Source: Platycnemis pennipes
Taxonomy: Eukaryota > Arthropoda > Insecta > Odonata > Platycnemididae
DNA length: 64,000 bases
Assembly: GCA_933228895.1 (NCBI GenBank)
Contig: OW121848.1
Span: forward strand, 140,262,615-140,326,614
Direction of reading: 5' to 3'
The position numbers and the translations under genes are program-made. A model generated the notes under the pieces. That model was not told the DNA's origin. It saw nothing but the letters and a program-made list of their open reading frames with translations, and searched no databases. This document shows, in pieces, positions 1 through 61,354 of this stretch (position 1 is its first letter; each line of letters begins with the position of its first letter).

Positions 1-160
1 ATCGTCGAGGGAAAAGTGAACGGGAAGATTGGAAAAGGCAGGCCTCGTATGAGATATATGGAACAAGTTGTGAAGAGTGTAAAAGAGAAGAATTACGTCA
101 CAATGAAAAGGTTGGCCGATAGAAGAATCGAGTGGAAAGCTGCGTCAAACCAATCCTAGG
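1..160 (+). pseudogene. 3' end of a non-LTR retrotransposon ORF (truncated)
   Basis: An open frame runs from the first base to a stop near 160 with no start codon. It reads like the C-terminal end of a reverse-transcriptase polyprotein from a LINE-type element (KGRPRMRYMEQV, then MKRLADRRIEWKAAS). The same peptide recurs at about 39955-40110 in a longer relic of the same family, and a poorer copy lies at 48545. After the stop comes a short (ATG)n tract, which the second copy also has, so this is the true 3' terminus. It sits in an intron of helicase gene 1. It is a dead fragment; its 5' part is beyond the window. Confidence 0.75.
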
Positions 161-3058
161 ATTGTTGACCAATGATGATGATGATGATGAATTAAAAATA
201 AGTTCTTCATTAGGTTGAGTTATATAAAAATGGTGGAGTGAGTTTTAAAAATAAACTGGGCAGTACTGGGGAAAAATAATTTCAATGTTTTCACTGCAAT
301 TTAAACCTTTGGTGAATTAATATGATTCCAGTTCAAATTTCTATGGAGAAGTTAATTTTTACTTATTCTATTGGTGGTCAATAAGTTTCTCCAAAATCTA
401 AATGCTCTCGTTGATATTAAATTTCACTGCACATCACTAATGCTCAATACAACAAGAAAAAATAAATTAATATTAACGATGACATTGCACTTTATGCTTC
501 TGTTATTTGTTGTATAAATGTCACTTATTGTAGGAAGCACAGAAATAACTGTTGAAAACTCACAAGAAAGTAAGCATCCAAATTTGGAAATGAACCGACC
601 GGAAGTCATAGAGCATTCTTATGCAGCAAGAAATTAACTGTAAAATTAACATCAAAGTACGCCCCTGCCCACCAAATTAGTTCACACTAGCCCTCGAAAG
701 AAAAAAGAAACCGGGAACAAAAAGAATTGTGCAACATCATCTGCCACAAGTTTGCAATAAATTAGCAATGCAATGAAAAAAACGAAAGCTCGCAAAAAAT
801 TCTCTAGAGAAAGAAATCCACGTAAAAAAATGTAAACTGCTGGATACAGAGCTGGAGATAAAGGAGGAAATTTTAAGAAGAACCTCAAGCATTCTGGAGA
901 ATGAGGAAAAATTGAAAGATTTTGAAATACTGATAAAAGAATATGAGCTAAGGTGCAGAGTGATTGAACTTGAGAAGAAATATTTTTGAATTAAATATCA
1001 TGAAGCAAAACCAGCATGAATATGTTTAGTATGAAGAATTTTGATCAGATACTTATTTATTTTCACTCTAATTGGTATATTATTGTTCACAATGACTGGA
1101 TAATAGAATGCTTATTGTTATAAGTTGTCAATAAAACTATTAATTAGTGTAATATTTGATTTGAATGCTCAAGAGAATCCTCCTTAATTATATCTCCTTA
1201 AAATATCTCCCAGTCAGCAAAGGTTAAGGGAACACCCAGCATACGGGTACTCACAAAACAAACAAACACTTAGCAGTGTGTTCCAAGATATTTATAAAAA
1301 TTTCAAGTAAAATGACGTTAAAATGGGATTCTTTAAAAGTTCAAAGGAAAAAAGTTCAACTGTTGTCATATTTTGTAATATTGAATTTCTATTCAGGCTG
1401 ATGAATGGAGCTTTGATTGGATTTAATTGGAGAATGAACGAGAAAAGGAGCATTATTTAAAAATTTACAGATAAAAGGAAGATTTGAATTTCATGATATT
1501 GAGGAGGATTAGGATTCGAGATTCAGATTCGAAATTTTGATTCGATAAAAAAGCAGGATTTGGATTTGAGATTCGGATTCGATCAAATTTTGGATTTGCC
1601 CCATCACTACTTTTGATGTATCATAATCGCAAACACTGATTTTTTAAGTGTCTACACCAGGGAAAAAAGTTTTGTTGAAGCAGTTTTTCACCGAGGTTTG
1701 TTAAAACGAATTCCATTTGTTCCTGGAGACTGGGCCCGAAGTTCGTAAGTTAAAAAAAAAATTGTACTTTCAAAACTTTGTATTTTTGAATATTGCCATG
1801 TATTTACAATAGGCTGTGCATCAGGACCGACAGTTTTGTTTCGTATAATCAAAACTTTGTATTTTTATGCTTCATATTATCAAGAGTCTACTGTATTCAT
1901 GTGTTTTGGTCCAAAAATACATCACTCCAAGTTGGGTCTTAACATTGTCAATTCGGTTCTGCAGTCTTTGATTAGTTGTAATATAGGTATTTAGGTATTG
2001 TATGAGATTGGCTTGATTCAGGAATAATAAATGTGTACATGATGACATTCATGGTCATTGTCCAGTGATTCATCTCTTCATTGTTTATTTCAAATTCACT
2101 TTGCTGTTGCATCATAAAGAGTTACATGTTGCAAAGTTAGTGTGTACTTCATAGGCACAGTATTTTTGCTGTCCATTTATTTTAGTTATAAACTGACATG
2201 TTAACTTCTTTGCTTTTAAACAACACCTTGTAGTTTTTTGTCTGTAAAAACAGAAGCTGCATCTCAATGCTTTGTTTTTGTTAAACAATCACAAACATTC
2301 TATCATGCTTTTAGTTCATACTGCAAGGTTAGTTGGTATGTCTTCTAGAATCAAATAATGTGACAGTATTTACAGTATAGAGGTGCATTCTCAGCTAGTG
2401 GACACCTTCCCCTCTTTCGTTTCTAAGTGCTCTTATACGCCCTCCCTCAATGTAGGATCCATGCATGACATAGAACTGAGATATAAGAAGGTTTTTGGCA
2501 TTTTATCATTAAACCATGTTTGTAATGGTGACTTAATGTATTCATCTGAATCTAAGTCTACATTTTTTGGCAAAATGTCATCTTAAAATATCAAGACTTG
2601 TTCTTGAGTTTGAGTATGAAGTATAACAATGTGTTTTAGTGATGATGTACAATGAATGTACATGTATCAATTAGTAATTCTTGTAAATGCATTATCAAAA
2701 ATCTGCTGCAAAAACTTATCAGTAATAATTAGCTTATTATTATTGAAGGAATAATAATTGTTTCAACTAATAATGATTATCTATGGTGTAGCTAGGTATG
2801 TAAATCAATTGAGCATGAAATATACCATTCTTCTAGCATACAAAAAAAATAAGAGTCGAAATCATTAAGTGGTATCAATTTCAGCCATTTCAAATTTGTT
2901 AAAAGTAATGGAATTTATGCGTGCATGATTACCCTATATTTACCCATGTAAGCAGTGCTCTTGTGACCCTGTACACCCCCATTTTTGAGTGGGTCTTACG
3001 TTGTGTGAATTATTATTTAATACAATATACATGATGCTTATTTATTCATTTGTTTTAG
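161..3058 (+). other. Intron of helicase gene 1, no gene seen
   Basis: AT-rich sequence between the LINE remnant and the first visible helicase exon. I see a short run of GATTCG-type repeats around 1506-1600 and scattered A/T tracts, but no coding frame with recognisable content. The stretch ends in the pyrimidine-rich acceptor before 3059. Confidence 0.55.
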
Positions 3059-41935
<38,877 letters not shown>

Positions 41936-43510
41936 ACTTCACATGAAGCTGGGGCATTTTATTTTTCAAACTGTTGTGTTTCCTGCTTGTGAGTATTTAG
42001 AAGTCGCTAGTACTGAGCTCAAGACCTGGATATTTAGTGAGTTGCTCTTTTAATTATGCTTGGCATATAAATCATTAGTTTGTTAACTTAAAGGGGTGTA
42101 ATATTTATGTAAGAATATTAAAATTTTGAAGCCTCATCTATGGATTTTGCCCCAGCTAAAAAAATATAAATGTAAAAGGTCTTCTGCTCTGTACCTGTAT
42201 GTTTTCCAAGTATGTATAACTTTAATTATACCAAACCCTTAGGTGTTGGTGGGGTACACTTTCACCCCATGTATATGTTATGAGGCAAGCATACTAAGAA
42301 TCCCTTTGTCTCTCGTTACGGACCAAAATTTAAAACTTTCGAAAACTGGTTAGTGTGGGCTTTCCTTAAACAGTTCTTTCCTGGATGGGCTTAAGCAGTT
42401 CTGATTTGGTGCTGACCATTTTGGAAGGAAGTACTCAAAGGGTTTCATAGGTATTAAAAATGTTTAGCCTCAATATAAACTCAAAAATTTCCCTATGTTT
42501 CCGCATAATTTAGCGTATTTGTAATTTTTCCAATCAAATGCATTTTGAGGGTTTTTGTTGTTTTTTTGCCTCGAAAGTCAATGTAATATTTTTCAGGAGT
42601 TATTCTTATGCTTATCAATCATAAGACTGCATTATGTGAATTCATGAAAATTTTCTCGTTCCTTTCTATTATGTGATATTGTAGAGCACCTAATGTCATG
42701 GTGCTACTAATGTAGTAGTACCCAAGGTACATACATCGTGATCGTACCTGGATGTCTCTATTTAGAGCTGATGCATGGTATAGTTAATTTGAGGGCCAAT
42801 TCTTAGTGGCTTTGGATTGTATTTTGCACTTTGCCTCTCATGGTTGATGGAATATCGGCACTTATTGGTGAAGACTTTATTAGGCCATATACAACTGAAC
42901 TTAACAATCTGTTGAATATTTAGGTCACTTGAGGGAGCTCAAGTGTCTGTAACGTGCTAACAAAATAGGATTACTCTTCCTGAAATAATTAGAAATTCTA
43001 ATGCCTGAAAGAGTTTAAATGTACAAAAAATACTGTATATCAGGTCCTGAAATAGTTTTATTCAGTCTCCCTTCAGAAAAGAGGAGAGGCATCTAGAGTG
43101 CTTGAAGCTTTATTTTTTGTATTTAAATCCTTTGGATGACTGTGTGTATGTGTGTGAATGTGCATTAAATGCAAAGCTGCTTGGGTGTTATCTATAACAA
43201 AGATGATGTCCGATTCTTTATTCATTTATATAATATACATGAGTACATATTTAAAAAGAATACCCAAGCGAAAATTGGCCTCTGTTAGTGCCGAATTTCA
43301 CCTACCACTGCCACTGGGAAAAGTACACGTCCTTCTGTTTGCTCTTTTTGTGCCCATCTGGCCCTCATTGTCTAATGCATATTGCAAAGCTATTAATTTC
43401 ATTCCCATGCACTTTGTCATTATTTTACTTTTGAAGAAATATATTCCCTTATGCTCACCGATTTCTATTTAACAATTTTCTAATAAATAGAGTATAATGC
43501 CTTCACTGGC
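41936..43510 (+). other. Probable 3' UTR of gene 1
   Basis: No coding content after the stop. The first AATAAA I find is at 43482-43487, followed by GT-containing sequence, a plausible poly(A) site. Further AATAAA at about 45621 and 45777 could serve longer transcripts. Confidence 0.45.
43482..43487 (+). terminator. Candidate poly(A) signal, gene 1
   Basis: AATAAA, first canonical hexamer after the gene 1 stop; chosen by position only. Confidence 0.35.
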
Positions 43511-45908
43511 ACAGTTCATAAATGTGTAGCCAATATGCTATTACAAATATTCCCTCCATCCCAAACTTCATATTTCAACTGATTAGAGAAAAATGTTTTA
43601 GCAATTATCATTCCTATCTTTTCCCTTGAACCACTTTTGTATTTGAAAGCCTCTTTTGAGAATAAGTTATTCTATCATTATGCAAAGAAGTATTATTCTA
43701 TTGGAATGTTTGTTATTAGAGGTGTTAAGAGCTATCATTGTGTTTTAATATAATTAGATTTATCAAAGCCTAAGAAGTTAAGTCAAAGCCTCTGATTGGT
43801 CGGCATTCAAATGTAGGGGAAGATGTTTTTGTCCAGGAATGCTGTGATGATTGCACATTAAAAGAATCAATTTCAAGTGGTTCCTTTTGACCATCTTTCT
43901 TGTCCTGGAGCTGGATAGGAAAGTTAAAGTGTTTGTAAAATCTTGCCTTTCTCTTGAAAGTGTGTGTGATCTTAAAAAAGCGTTGGGCTAAGTGTGAGTG
44001 AATGCCATGAGTAATGAGTGGTTTCAAAAAGTGGTTCACATTTGGGTCATTGATCATCCCAAGGGAATTTTGGGGAATGGAGGGTCATGTCACTCTCTCT
44101 TTGGCTTTGGTTTGGGGAAATCCCCAATCATGTACCGTTTCTTGCTATTTTTGACTTTCCCTCGTATTATCAACTTTTCATGTGGTGGGTAGATATTAAA
44201 GGAAATCGCAGGCGATTTTAACCCTTTGGTAAGCCGCGATAATAGTAGCTAGTGGTTGAGATTTAATGTTTACGGTGTATAATCTTTCCTAACTGTTTGT
44301 AATGTACCAATAATTTTGTCCCAAAAATTGAGATTTGTTATGATTTTGTTACATTTTCATTGTCTTTTAAAATAAGTTGTGTCCTTGATATATTACTCTA
44401 CTCATGGTAGTTCCCTAAAATTTATCACTAAATCTGTGGTAATTTAATGTTTTTCCTCATTGCCTCAAGATGTTGACTCATTGTAGTGGTTTTGCTGTTT
44501 CATGTTTTATGATGTGAAAAATGGTTTACATGCCACATATCCCATCCTCCATTTTATCTTCCCTCCCCCACATAAGCTCTATGCAGCTTATCCAGCTCCC
44601 CATTTCCCACTTTTCCCTGTCACAAAACACACAACAATGAAGATCTGTCCACCCATTTTTTGCGGGTCGTGTAAATAGTAGTGAGTAATATTATTGTATG
44701 TGTGTGATAACGAAAGAGAGAGTATTCAAAAATGTCCACGGCCCACAGAGCAATGTGGTGGCTCCTTATTCACTTCTATGCTGTGATAATGTGACGAAGT
44801 AGAGTTTGTTTTCTTCTTTTTCAATTTGTGTATCCGAGGAGAAAGGTCGGCGCGAACTGCCGTGAATGTTTGAAAAAGAGCACAGTATTTTTCACATTGT
44901 AGGGAAGTAAAAATGCAATTGTGCATTGCTATGTCAATTGTGTTTTAAAAAGTTTTTTGTTGAATACTGTAGACAAGTATATGTTTTTTATCTTTCAACA
45001 CAGTATTGTTATATTTTTTCATCAAAATTGAGAGTCTTAATTTAAGTAATGAGAGATGCGTGTTTCAATGCATTGTGTAGGTTCATTTTTTCATTATTTT
45101 ATCGTGCAATGAATATTTGTGTGTGCAGTTCCTGGAGATCAGTGAACTAAAAATAACAGTGAGAATTTTAATTTCTCATTGCTTCACAAGCTTTTGAACT
45201 CTTGTCTGTGATAATCATACAAGTCCAAGTAAGTTCATTTGTTTTTAATACATCTACTGTAATATCAGAAATGGAGTGCAGCTTTAATATAATTAGATTA
45301 GGCAGGAAAGAGAAACATTGCCTTACTAATATGTATATTTTCCTCTCAATTATGCCTGTGTTCCACCAACCTTTCTCATTGGAAGTGGTTGTGTTCACAT
45401 CAATTCATACTAGAATGTTAAAATTACTTTTATCACACCTTGCAATCTCATGTGATTTTTTTAAGAAAATGCAGTGTGGGAAAGAGGTCCCTAGCCTGAA
45501 TCTCATGCTCTATGGGGGAGTAACATTTTGTAATCCATATAATTTTTGTTACACTATGAGTCAGGGCTCCATAGCTCAACATATCTGATTGGCAATATCT
45601 GAAAATGTTTATGTTCAATTGAATAAATTCAAGCTATCTGGTTTACCCAACCATGACATAATTTTAATGTAACTGTTCTTCATTACAATGGCCTTGTATT
45701 GGAAATCATGAAAGTAGCCCACACTGCTATTGGTTTCCTCTCAGAAGGCATTTTTCCTAATGTAACACAGTATTACGGTAATAAATCTTATGAAAATGCT
45801 GTTCATGACAGTGCTAATATTTGGAGTTTCATTTAACATGTGAACCCTTTGATCAGTGTTATATTATTTGCCATAGTACAACCCATTTTTTTAGTGTATT
45901 ACGTGATC
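43511..45908. other. Intergenic (or extended 3' UTR), unassigned
   Basis: About 2.4 kb AT-rich. The longest frame, 45202-45588, has no recognisable content and I do not call it a gene. Confidence 0.5.
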
Positions 45909-46822
45909 CTAAAGCGAATCAAGTCTCATTAAGACTGTTGTAAACAGAAATGGGCTTAATGACATAGAGATAGAAAAGTCTATGCTTCTTGGTGGAAGTG
46001 ATGGACTCATAATCATGAAGCACTTAGATCTCTGAAACCAGTCCTTTTTCTGTCGGCCAGAAATACTCAGTAAACTGAATTTGGAATTATTGAATTTTCT
46101 TGAAGTTTTAGCACCAGAATTTAAGGAACTTTTACTCTTCTGCTTCTCCGGTTGGACTACGAGGGCCTCTTGAGCGAATTTTTCACTATCTGCACTCTTC
46201 CTGAAGTTCCTCTCAAACATACAAACATCAAAAGTCTTCATCATGTCCTTGGTCAGCAACATCTGACTTGATTTGAACATTTTGAAGTAACTCTGTGAAC
46301 TACTTAAAACTTTACATATTAAAATTAAATCAGGCATCTCATTCTCACTCTTGGTTTTAAGACTCGTGTTCATTTTGTTTCACAAGCTCTTCAATTTGGC
46401 AATGTGCATGGAGACATCATCTCCTACATTCCAATTAAAATCAAAGAAATCAGTGCAAAGCTTAAACAGCTGATCCTTACTTGTTGCTTCCCAGGCCTGG
46501 CAAGCTTTTTCCTTAATCACTATACATATTCTGGTACACTGAATTGTCACAGAGCTTGCGATCATGGACTTGGCATGACCATTTGCCTTCTGCTACGAAT
46601 CGCTCTTCACCTTGCATGCCTTAATTTGTGCATCTGAAATTCTGTCAGTTTGGCTGGTTTAACTATTTGTCAACTGTCACAATATGATGAGTGACTATTG
46701 TCTCACTTATCAGTGACGTCTAGAGTATCTTAGTGGTAATCCAATAAATCACGAATTTTCCTTTTCCAAATGAACAATCTGCTTCACCTGTGAAAGGCTT
46801 AATGTGCTTTGCCAGATCCATC
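45909..46822 (-). pseudogene. Ty1/copia gag relic
   Basis: Minus strand, several frames. ATG at about 46820 (MDLAKHIKPFTGEAD), then MIASSVT, EATSKDQLFKLCTDFF, VGDDVSMHIAKLKSL, KTKSENEMPDLILICKVL, MFERNFRKSADSEKFAQEAL. This is the capsid (UBN2-type) part of insect copia elements from family knowledge. It contains stops and frameshifts, the zinc knuckle is not readable, and I find neither pol nor LTRs. Confidence 0.78.
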
Positions 46823-46852
46823 TTGTCTTAGTCCTTGACAATTCCTTTACCC

Positions 46853-47040
46853 TGCCGGCCCCGGTGGCGGCGGGGTAAATCTCTTGCTTGTCGATCCCAG
46901 GGTCGCGGGATCGAATCCCGCACGGGGAGGATTTTCTCTTTCCGGGGCATGGATGTTTGTACCGTCCAACATGTTAATTGGAAGAGAGGACTTTGAGTCC
47001 TGAAATTCGCATGTTAAAATAAGACATAAATAAATAAATC
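46853..47040 (+). mobile_element. tRNA-derived SINE
   Basis: A-box-like GGTGGCGGCGGGGTAAA near 46863 and B box GGGATCGAATCCCGC at 46907-46921, then a body and a tail of (ATAA)n ending near 47036. The GC-rich head contrasts with its surroundings. It lies about 30 bp 5' of the copia gag start, so it may have inserted in that element. No clear target duplication. Confidence 0.8.
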
Positions 47041-48544
47041 TGAATCGGATGCTTTCCAACTGTCACTTTATCTACTTTTTTCTTCTTCTTAATTACACTC
47101 TCTCTGTAATTATTGGTTGTCTGGGCCCATAACCCATTGGATTTTCTTAACTAAATAACAACTCACAAATACTTTAAATTCTGAATTAATGGAGAGAACA
47201 ACATGATTTGTCACTAATACTAATTAAATCTGTTATTACCTTAATCTGTCTGTGAGTTATTCAATAAAGAAAATTCAATAATCACCATTAGCAGTTTTTC
47301 ATGCCATTGGGTTAAATGATTATTCAATTTCAGAATTGTTTGTAGCGTAGTAGCATATTCCAAGGGCAATCTGTAATTCCTTTTGATGTTCCTTATCAGT
47401 TTTCTTTGTACAACTTATAGAAAATTAACATCCCAACTGATGGATAGTGTACCTGCTGAACTCAAACTCAAATTCCACTGGAAAATTTGCTTGAGTTGGA
47501 AGGTTGTTTGAAACCATCGGGATTATCTTGAATAGGTAACCAAGGATTAACGTGGTACAAATATGAATGGTTTTCAAATTTGATTTGCATTGAGTCTTTT
47601 GAAACAATCTTAGTCATTGGTTTCACTTGTTTTTTTCATCAGGGGCTCTGTTCACAATGGACGAGAATAACTCAGGGGAAAACACTGAGTGATATTGTAA
47701 TGAATGATTCAAACACAAAATTTGCAAATGTTTAGTTTGTAGGTACCACATGACTCCTTAGTCTTATTTGAGTTAATACCGATGGTTTCAAACACCCCCT
47801 GGGACCTACAACCTGTAGGTACTTAGGGTAGGGGGTAGGAAGACAGCACTTGAGGGTCCACACCAACTTGATCCCTTCAGTCAATACATTACATGCACTT
47901 TAAATACAATTACTGGGCCATACAGGGAAGGAAGACATTTTTTGACAGCTGCAACTGATTTACCAATGAGCATCATCGGGGTCATGCAATTACCATCTTG
48001 CAAACCTCCACAGTACTATGAATATTTGTTAGGCAGTTGAACAGGCCTTCTCAGTTAGATACTTAAATTGAGCAATGGCATTTACTAGTCTCGATGAACT
48101 ATTAGGTAAGTTTTTACAGAATCAGGGATAAGATAAACTAATATCAAGAGCATAAATTCCCAACTGCAATTCTTTTTTTTGACACATAGTTAATTCTCTT
48201 TTCATTAACTGTGTATTTCAAGGAGTCAGTTTTAGCAGCTATGAGAAATAAAATGTAATTTGATTACTTTCAAAGTATGTAATAAATCATGTGCCTAGAG
48301 CCCAATGTCTTTATTTCACTGATATTGTAACTGTGTAAATCCTTGTGTCTGATTAATCTTCATCATGTAGTGATACCTCTTTGAGTAAATCCTCTCTTGG
48401 TTGCTCACATTGGTATGATGCTTAGAAATTTATCTACAGGCCTAACATGTAGTTACATATAGGTAGTTTTTGAGGCCAGCAGAAAAGTCAATAAAATTTA
48501 GCTGACAGGTGTTCCTTGAAGTTTCGTTTTGTTTTTGTAATTAG
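47041..48544. other. Intergenic, unassigned
   Basis: About 1.5 kb, AT-rich, possibly including decayed copia sequence. No gene seen. Confidence 0.45.
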
Positions 48545-48660
48545 TACTACCACAGAAGAAGTAATGAAGGATGGGAAAGAAAAGAAATATGAGCATATGA
48601 AGACATTGGAGATGTGTCAAACCAACCCCAAGATTGCTGACTGGTGATGTTAAGTAGTAT
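48545..48660 (+). repeat. Decayed 3' end of the LINE family
   Basis: About 115 bp resembling the ends at 1-175 and 39990-40130: EEVMKDGKEKKYEHMK, then TCAAACCAACCCCAAGATTG followed by CTGACTGGTGATG. Too diverged to set exact borders. Confidence 0.6.
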
Positions 48661-48979
48661 TTTGTACTGATAATAATTCAATTATAACCTGTTTAATATA
48701 GAAAAAAATAATGCTTAAGTTACAGTACTTACTAGGCTTGTGTTACTTGATACTGTTGTCAGCAAATGGGAAAGAGAACCTAATTTAATCAGCAAAAAAT
48801 GGGTGAAGACACCCATACAGCCATTACAACTTCTCGGGCTGTTGTGGGACACTCACAATAGAAAAATTCCCAGTGTAAAGTGAATACTTGTAAGGATTAA
48901 TTTATGTGTGTTTTCAAGCTGTACCCACTCTTTAGGCACTTCTGACCAGAATTAAAGTTATGAGAATAGGAATGGAAGG

Positions 48980-49150
48980 TTAGGGAGAAAGCTGGTGGCA
49001 GCACAATGCTTCTCTTCGAAAGGCACCAAAGGGAAGCATGGATGTCTCATCCAACAGACATGTAATGATTTCCACTCTTAGTTTGTTTTGGTTGGATATC
49101 CAATGAAAAACATCTTCCACTGCCGAAATTCGAACCTGGGCCCTACTCAA
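48980..49150 (-). repeat. Possible SINE remnant
   Basis: On the minus strand a B-box-like CCAGGTTCGAATTTCGG appears at about 49123-49139. No A box or target duplication found; weak. Confidence 0.3.
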
Positions 49151-49643
49151 ACCCTAAATAATGAACTATGATATTATTCTCTGGGGAAGTTTCCCAGGAG
49201 CCAACTCACGATTTCCAATGCAGAAAAAAGTTGTAACGTACTTGATTGGTCTAAAGAAATGGGCATCTTGTAGGCCTGTATTCAAAGAACATAAGATATT
49301 ACCTTGTTTTCTGTGTATTTATTTGATCTAATATGCAGTGCTAGAAGAAACCACCACTTATATTATCACGGTAATGTTTCACATTTATGGGATCAAATAG
49401 CCTTTTGCTAACTACACCACAGCATAAATTACTATATGGGAATAAAGGTCTATGATAAATTGCCCATGGAAGTATAAAAACAGCAATTAATTTTTACATG
49501 TTCAAACATCTTGTGAAAGAAACGCTCTTAAATAACCTAACTGCTTTGCTCCAGTAGTACCTTGATAATATCCTATCTCAACTGATGTATAACTATATTT
49601 TTCTTTATGTATGGACTTGTAAGTTCGAACATATCAACATTTT

Positions 49644-50347
49644 CAGGGTTTATAGGAGAGCCAACATTTTCCCTGACTTTTCCAGGATTTCCAGACCATT
49701 ATTAGTGATTTTCCCTGACTTTTGAGCGCCTGAAAACTCAAAGATTTCGGTCATTTATTGAGATAAAAGTGGTAGTGAGGAAGCAAAGAAGTCTAAACTT
49801 ATGAAAAATTGTAGGTTTATTATCATATTAACTTCCAGTAATAAGAGATCAACAACTTTAAGTCCGCAAAATAAAAATTATGATTACTTACATTGACAGA
49901 AAGGTTTTTAATTGCAGAAAAATATATGCAAAGAAGGCTAACCTGGCTTTTCCTTCAAACCTTATGTCATGTTAAAGTAGGTAGATCTTTGAATCAATCT
50001 TCATTTTTTCTTCCTCACATCCTTCTACAAATTTGGCTAAGTGACTTCAAATTTGACTGAGAATAACTTTTTCCTCGCCAGAGGGACAAAGCTGAATGCG
50101 CACACCTTTCGCCAATCTATTCACCAAATCTTGCTGGCTATAGCCAGAAAGAACCAGAATAGGCCCCCTGGGCTAACTCCACAGCGAAGCCAGCCGTCTC
50201 CTCCTTCACCCTCCTCCTCCACTCCTATGTGCAGTTTTTGATCTCTTGGCATTTTCAGGTGATAAATTTAAACATTTTGTCATTTTTCCCTGACCACACG
50301 TTAAATTCCCTGACTTTTCCAGGATTTCCAGGTTCCTACAAACCCTG
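49644..50347. mobile_element. hAT-type MITE
   Basis: Ends CAGGGTTTATAGGA and complemented CAGGGTTTGTAGGA. Both flanks carry CCCTGACTTTTCCAGGATTT, and the complemented right end (CCTGGAAAAGTCAGGGAA) resembles a hAT repeat common in insects as I recall. The CAGGG tip fits hAT, but I could not find an 8-bp target duplication, so the ends may be off. No transposase. Confidence 0.65.
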
Positions 50348-50362
50348 ATTTTTGAATCTCTT

Positions 50363-50743
50363 CCCTGGTGAAAATAAACTGTGAACACAGTGTGCTGTGA
50401 ATGTGACAAGAGTGTGATTACAGTGTGCATACACCGTGACAAAAGCGTAAATTGGGACTCAAAAGTGTGCAGAAAGCGTGATAGACACTGTGACGGTACA
50501 GTGTGAGGACACCGTGCACACAGTGTGAGGACAATGTGACTGTGACGGTACAGTGTGTTCACATTGTGAGGACACTGTGACTAATACCCATGTACAGTGT
50601 GCTGCACATTGTGGTCACACTGTCCATCACGCTTTGAAGGGAGCACACTGTGTGCACAGTGTATATACACTGTGACTAATACACTTGCACAGTGTGATAC
50701 ACATTGTTGTCACACTGTCCGTCACGGTTTATTTTCACCAGGG
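50363..50743. mobile_element. Inverted-end element filled with a CACTGTG-type array
   Basis: Ends CCCTGGTGAAAATAAAC facing its complement at 50727-50743. The interior is an irregular array of ACAGTGTG/CACACTGT words, at least ten, in both orientations and variable spacing. Possible target duplication TTGMATCTCT at 50352-50361 and 50744-50753, with one mismatch and one extra T at the left. The terminal sequence matches the right border of the 91-bp minisatellite at about 30411. Confidence 0.72.
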
Positions 50744-50753
50744 TTGCATCTCT

Positions 50754-52059
50754 GACAAGTCACCAACTTATCATAGCTTGAGCTGTGAATCGTACTGTGA
50801 GACAATGGATACTGCCTACACAAACCGCGCAAATTGTAGTGCTTGAGTCATCTGAAAGGGTTGCGTGTAAATGTTGGGATAAGGGTGACACTTTAAAAAA
50901 AAATCTCCCACTAAAAACATTTACCATTTTCTTAAAAGTTCAAATGGTGTAGATATTCAAATGCTGTTATTACATTGCGCAATATCCAACCAGACATCGA
51001 GCGGGTGTGCATGTAAGGATAACCAGGGAACAGAATATCCCTCCGTGGAATGATGATATTTAAGCATGCGTGAATGGGTGTCACGCCGCCACCCATCAAT
51101 CCATGACTATATATATACATACGCATATTTATGAATCGGACTTTTGCAATGTTGGTAATCCTGGTTGTTTAATTCATGGAGTACTTTCCTGATACATCGT
51201 CTCGGTTATTCACCAGATTCATGCAACCATGAATATTACGTATTCATGCATGCGACTATTAATTACGCATTCCATTATTATACTAGTGCACGTCCTTACC
51301 AAAATGCAACAGCGCATTGAAGTGATTGAAACATCAATACCAGAAGTGGGTAAAATAACGATGTACAGGACTTTTAAAAGAACCTACATTATATCTCGGA
51401 TATAACCTTTATAATAGAATTATGCATAACTATAACAGATGCATTATAACTATGCCACAAGGAAATATGAACATTTACATTTTTTACTGGAAGCTGGGTA
51501 CTTCTCAAACGAGAAATTTTACTTGTCAAATTCATAGAACGGAAGAAAATATTTACAAGTCCACATAACCCGCATGTACCTATGTTTACATGCGTAGCCC
51601 AGTGAGATTTTCTCCAGGGTGTCCCGACATGCTTCCATCCGATCACAAATTATTGAAAATATGCTCTATTCCAAGCTTATGGGTGCTGATAGGTTTGACC
51701 AAAATACCCCGGAAATTTTGCTGGCGAAGCATGAAACGAATTTCATGAATAGAATTCAAGTAATTCAAAGCTTATGGAGATACCGATGTCGTTCTAAGCT
51801 AACGGAATGAATAAAGATAAACAGCTATCGACCGAAGCCAAAAATAGAAATTATCTTGCGCCAACATTGCCAATATGTTATGTTATGTACGTCACTGTAA
51901 AATGGAAACACTTCTGTATGTGAACAATTTACTTTAAATAAAAATAAATAGACCAGGGAGTGTGTAAATATTATATTATTAATTATTATAGTATCCTTGA
52001 AATAGACACTTAAACCTATGACATTCATGGTAAAGTTAATACATGAGTCACGTTACCAT
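50754..52059. other. Intergenic, unassigned
   Basis: No gene or terminal repeat recognised. It precedes the gene 2 promoter region. Confidence 0.45.
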
Positions 52060-52230
52060 GCGCGTGATTTTCTGGCCAATGAACGCGATTCTTACATACC
52101 TCCTTCTGTTTTCTGCTGACTGATATGCTGCTATTGTCCAATACTCTCGTATCTACGTCGAGATTGGCTAGGTGGTGTCTCGTCATTGCCGTTAGGATTG
52201 AGGGGCAACGAGATACGGAGGTACGAGGCC
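52060..52230 (+). promoter_or_regulatory. Probable promoter/5' UTR of gene 2
   Basis: Locally richer in G+C and CpG than its flanks, with CCAAT words at 52076 and 52138 and an inverted one (ATTGG) at 52163. No TATA box evident. A CCATCTTG word (YY1-like) lies just inside the first coding exon. The start of transcription cannot be set from sequence alone. Confidence 0.35.

Positions 52231-61354
<9,124 letters not shown>

Noticed and set aside
45202..45588. 128-codon plus-strand frame in the intergenic region
   Set aside because: No recognisable domain, composition like non-coding AT-rich DNA, no paralogue or splice support.
46853..46930. A real tRNA gene
   Set aside because: A and B boxes are present but I cannot form a complete cloverleaf by eye, and a SINE body and (ATAA)n tail follow.
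50206..50562. 118-codon minus-strand frame rich in His/Thr/Leu
   Set aside because: Product of the CACTGTG-type array; no domain and no start context.
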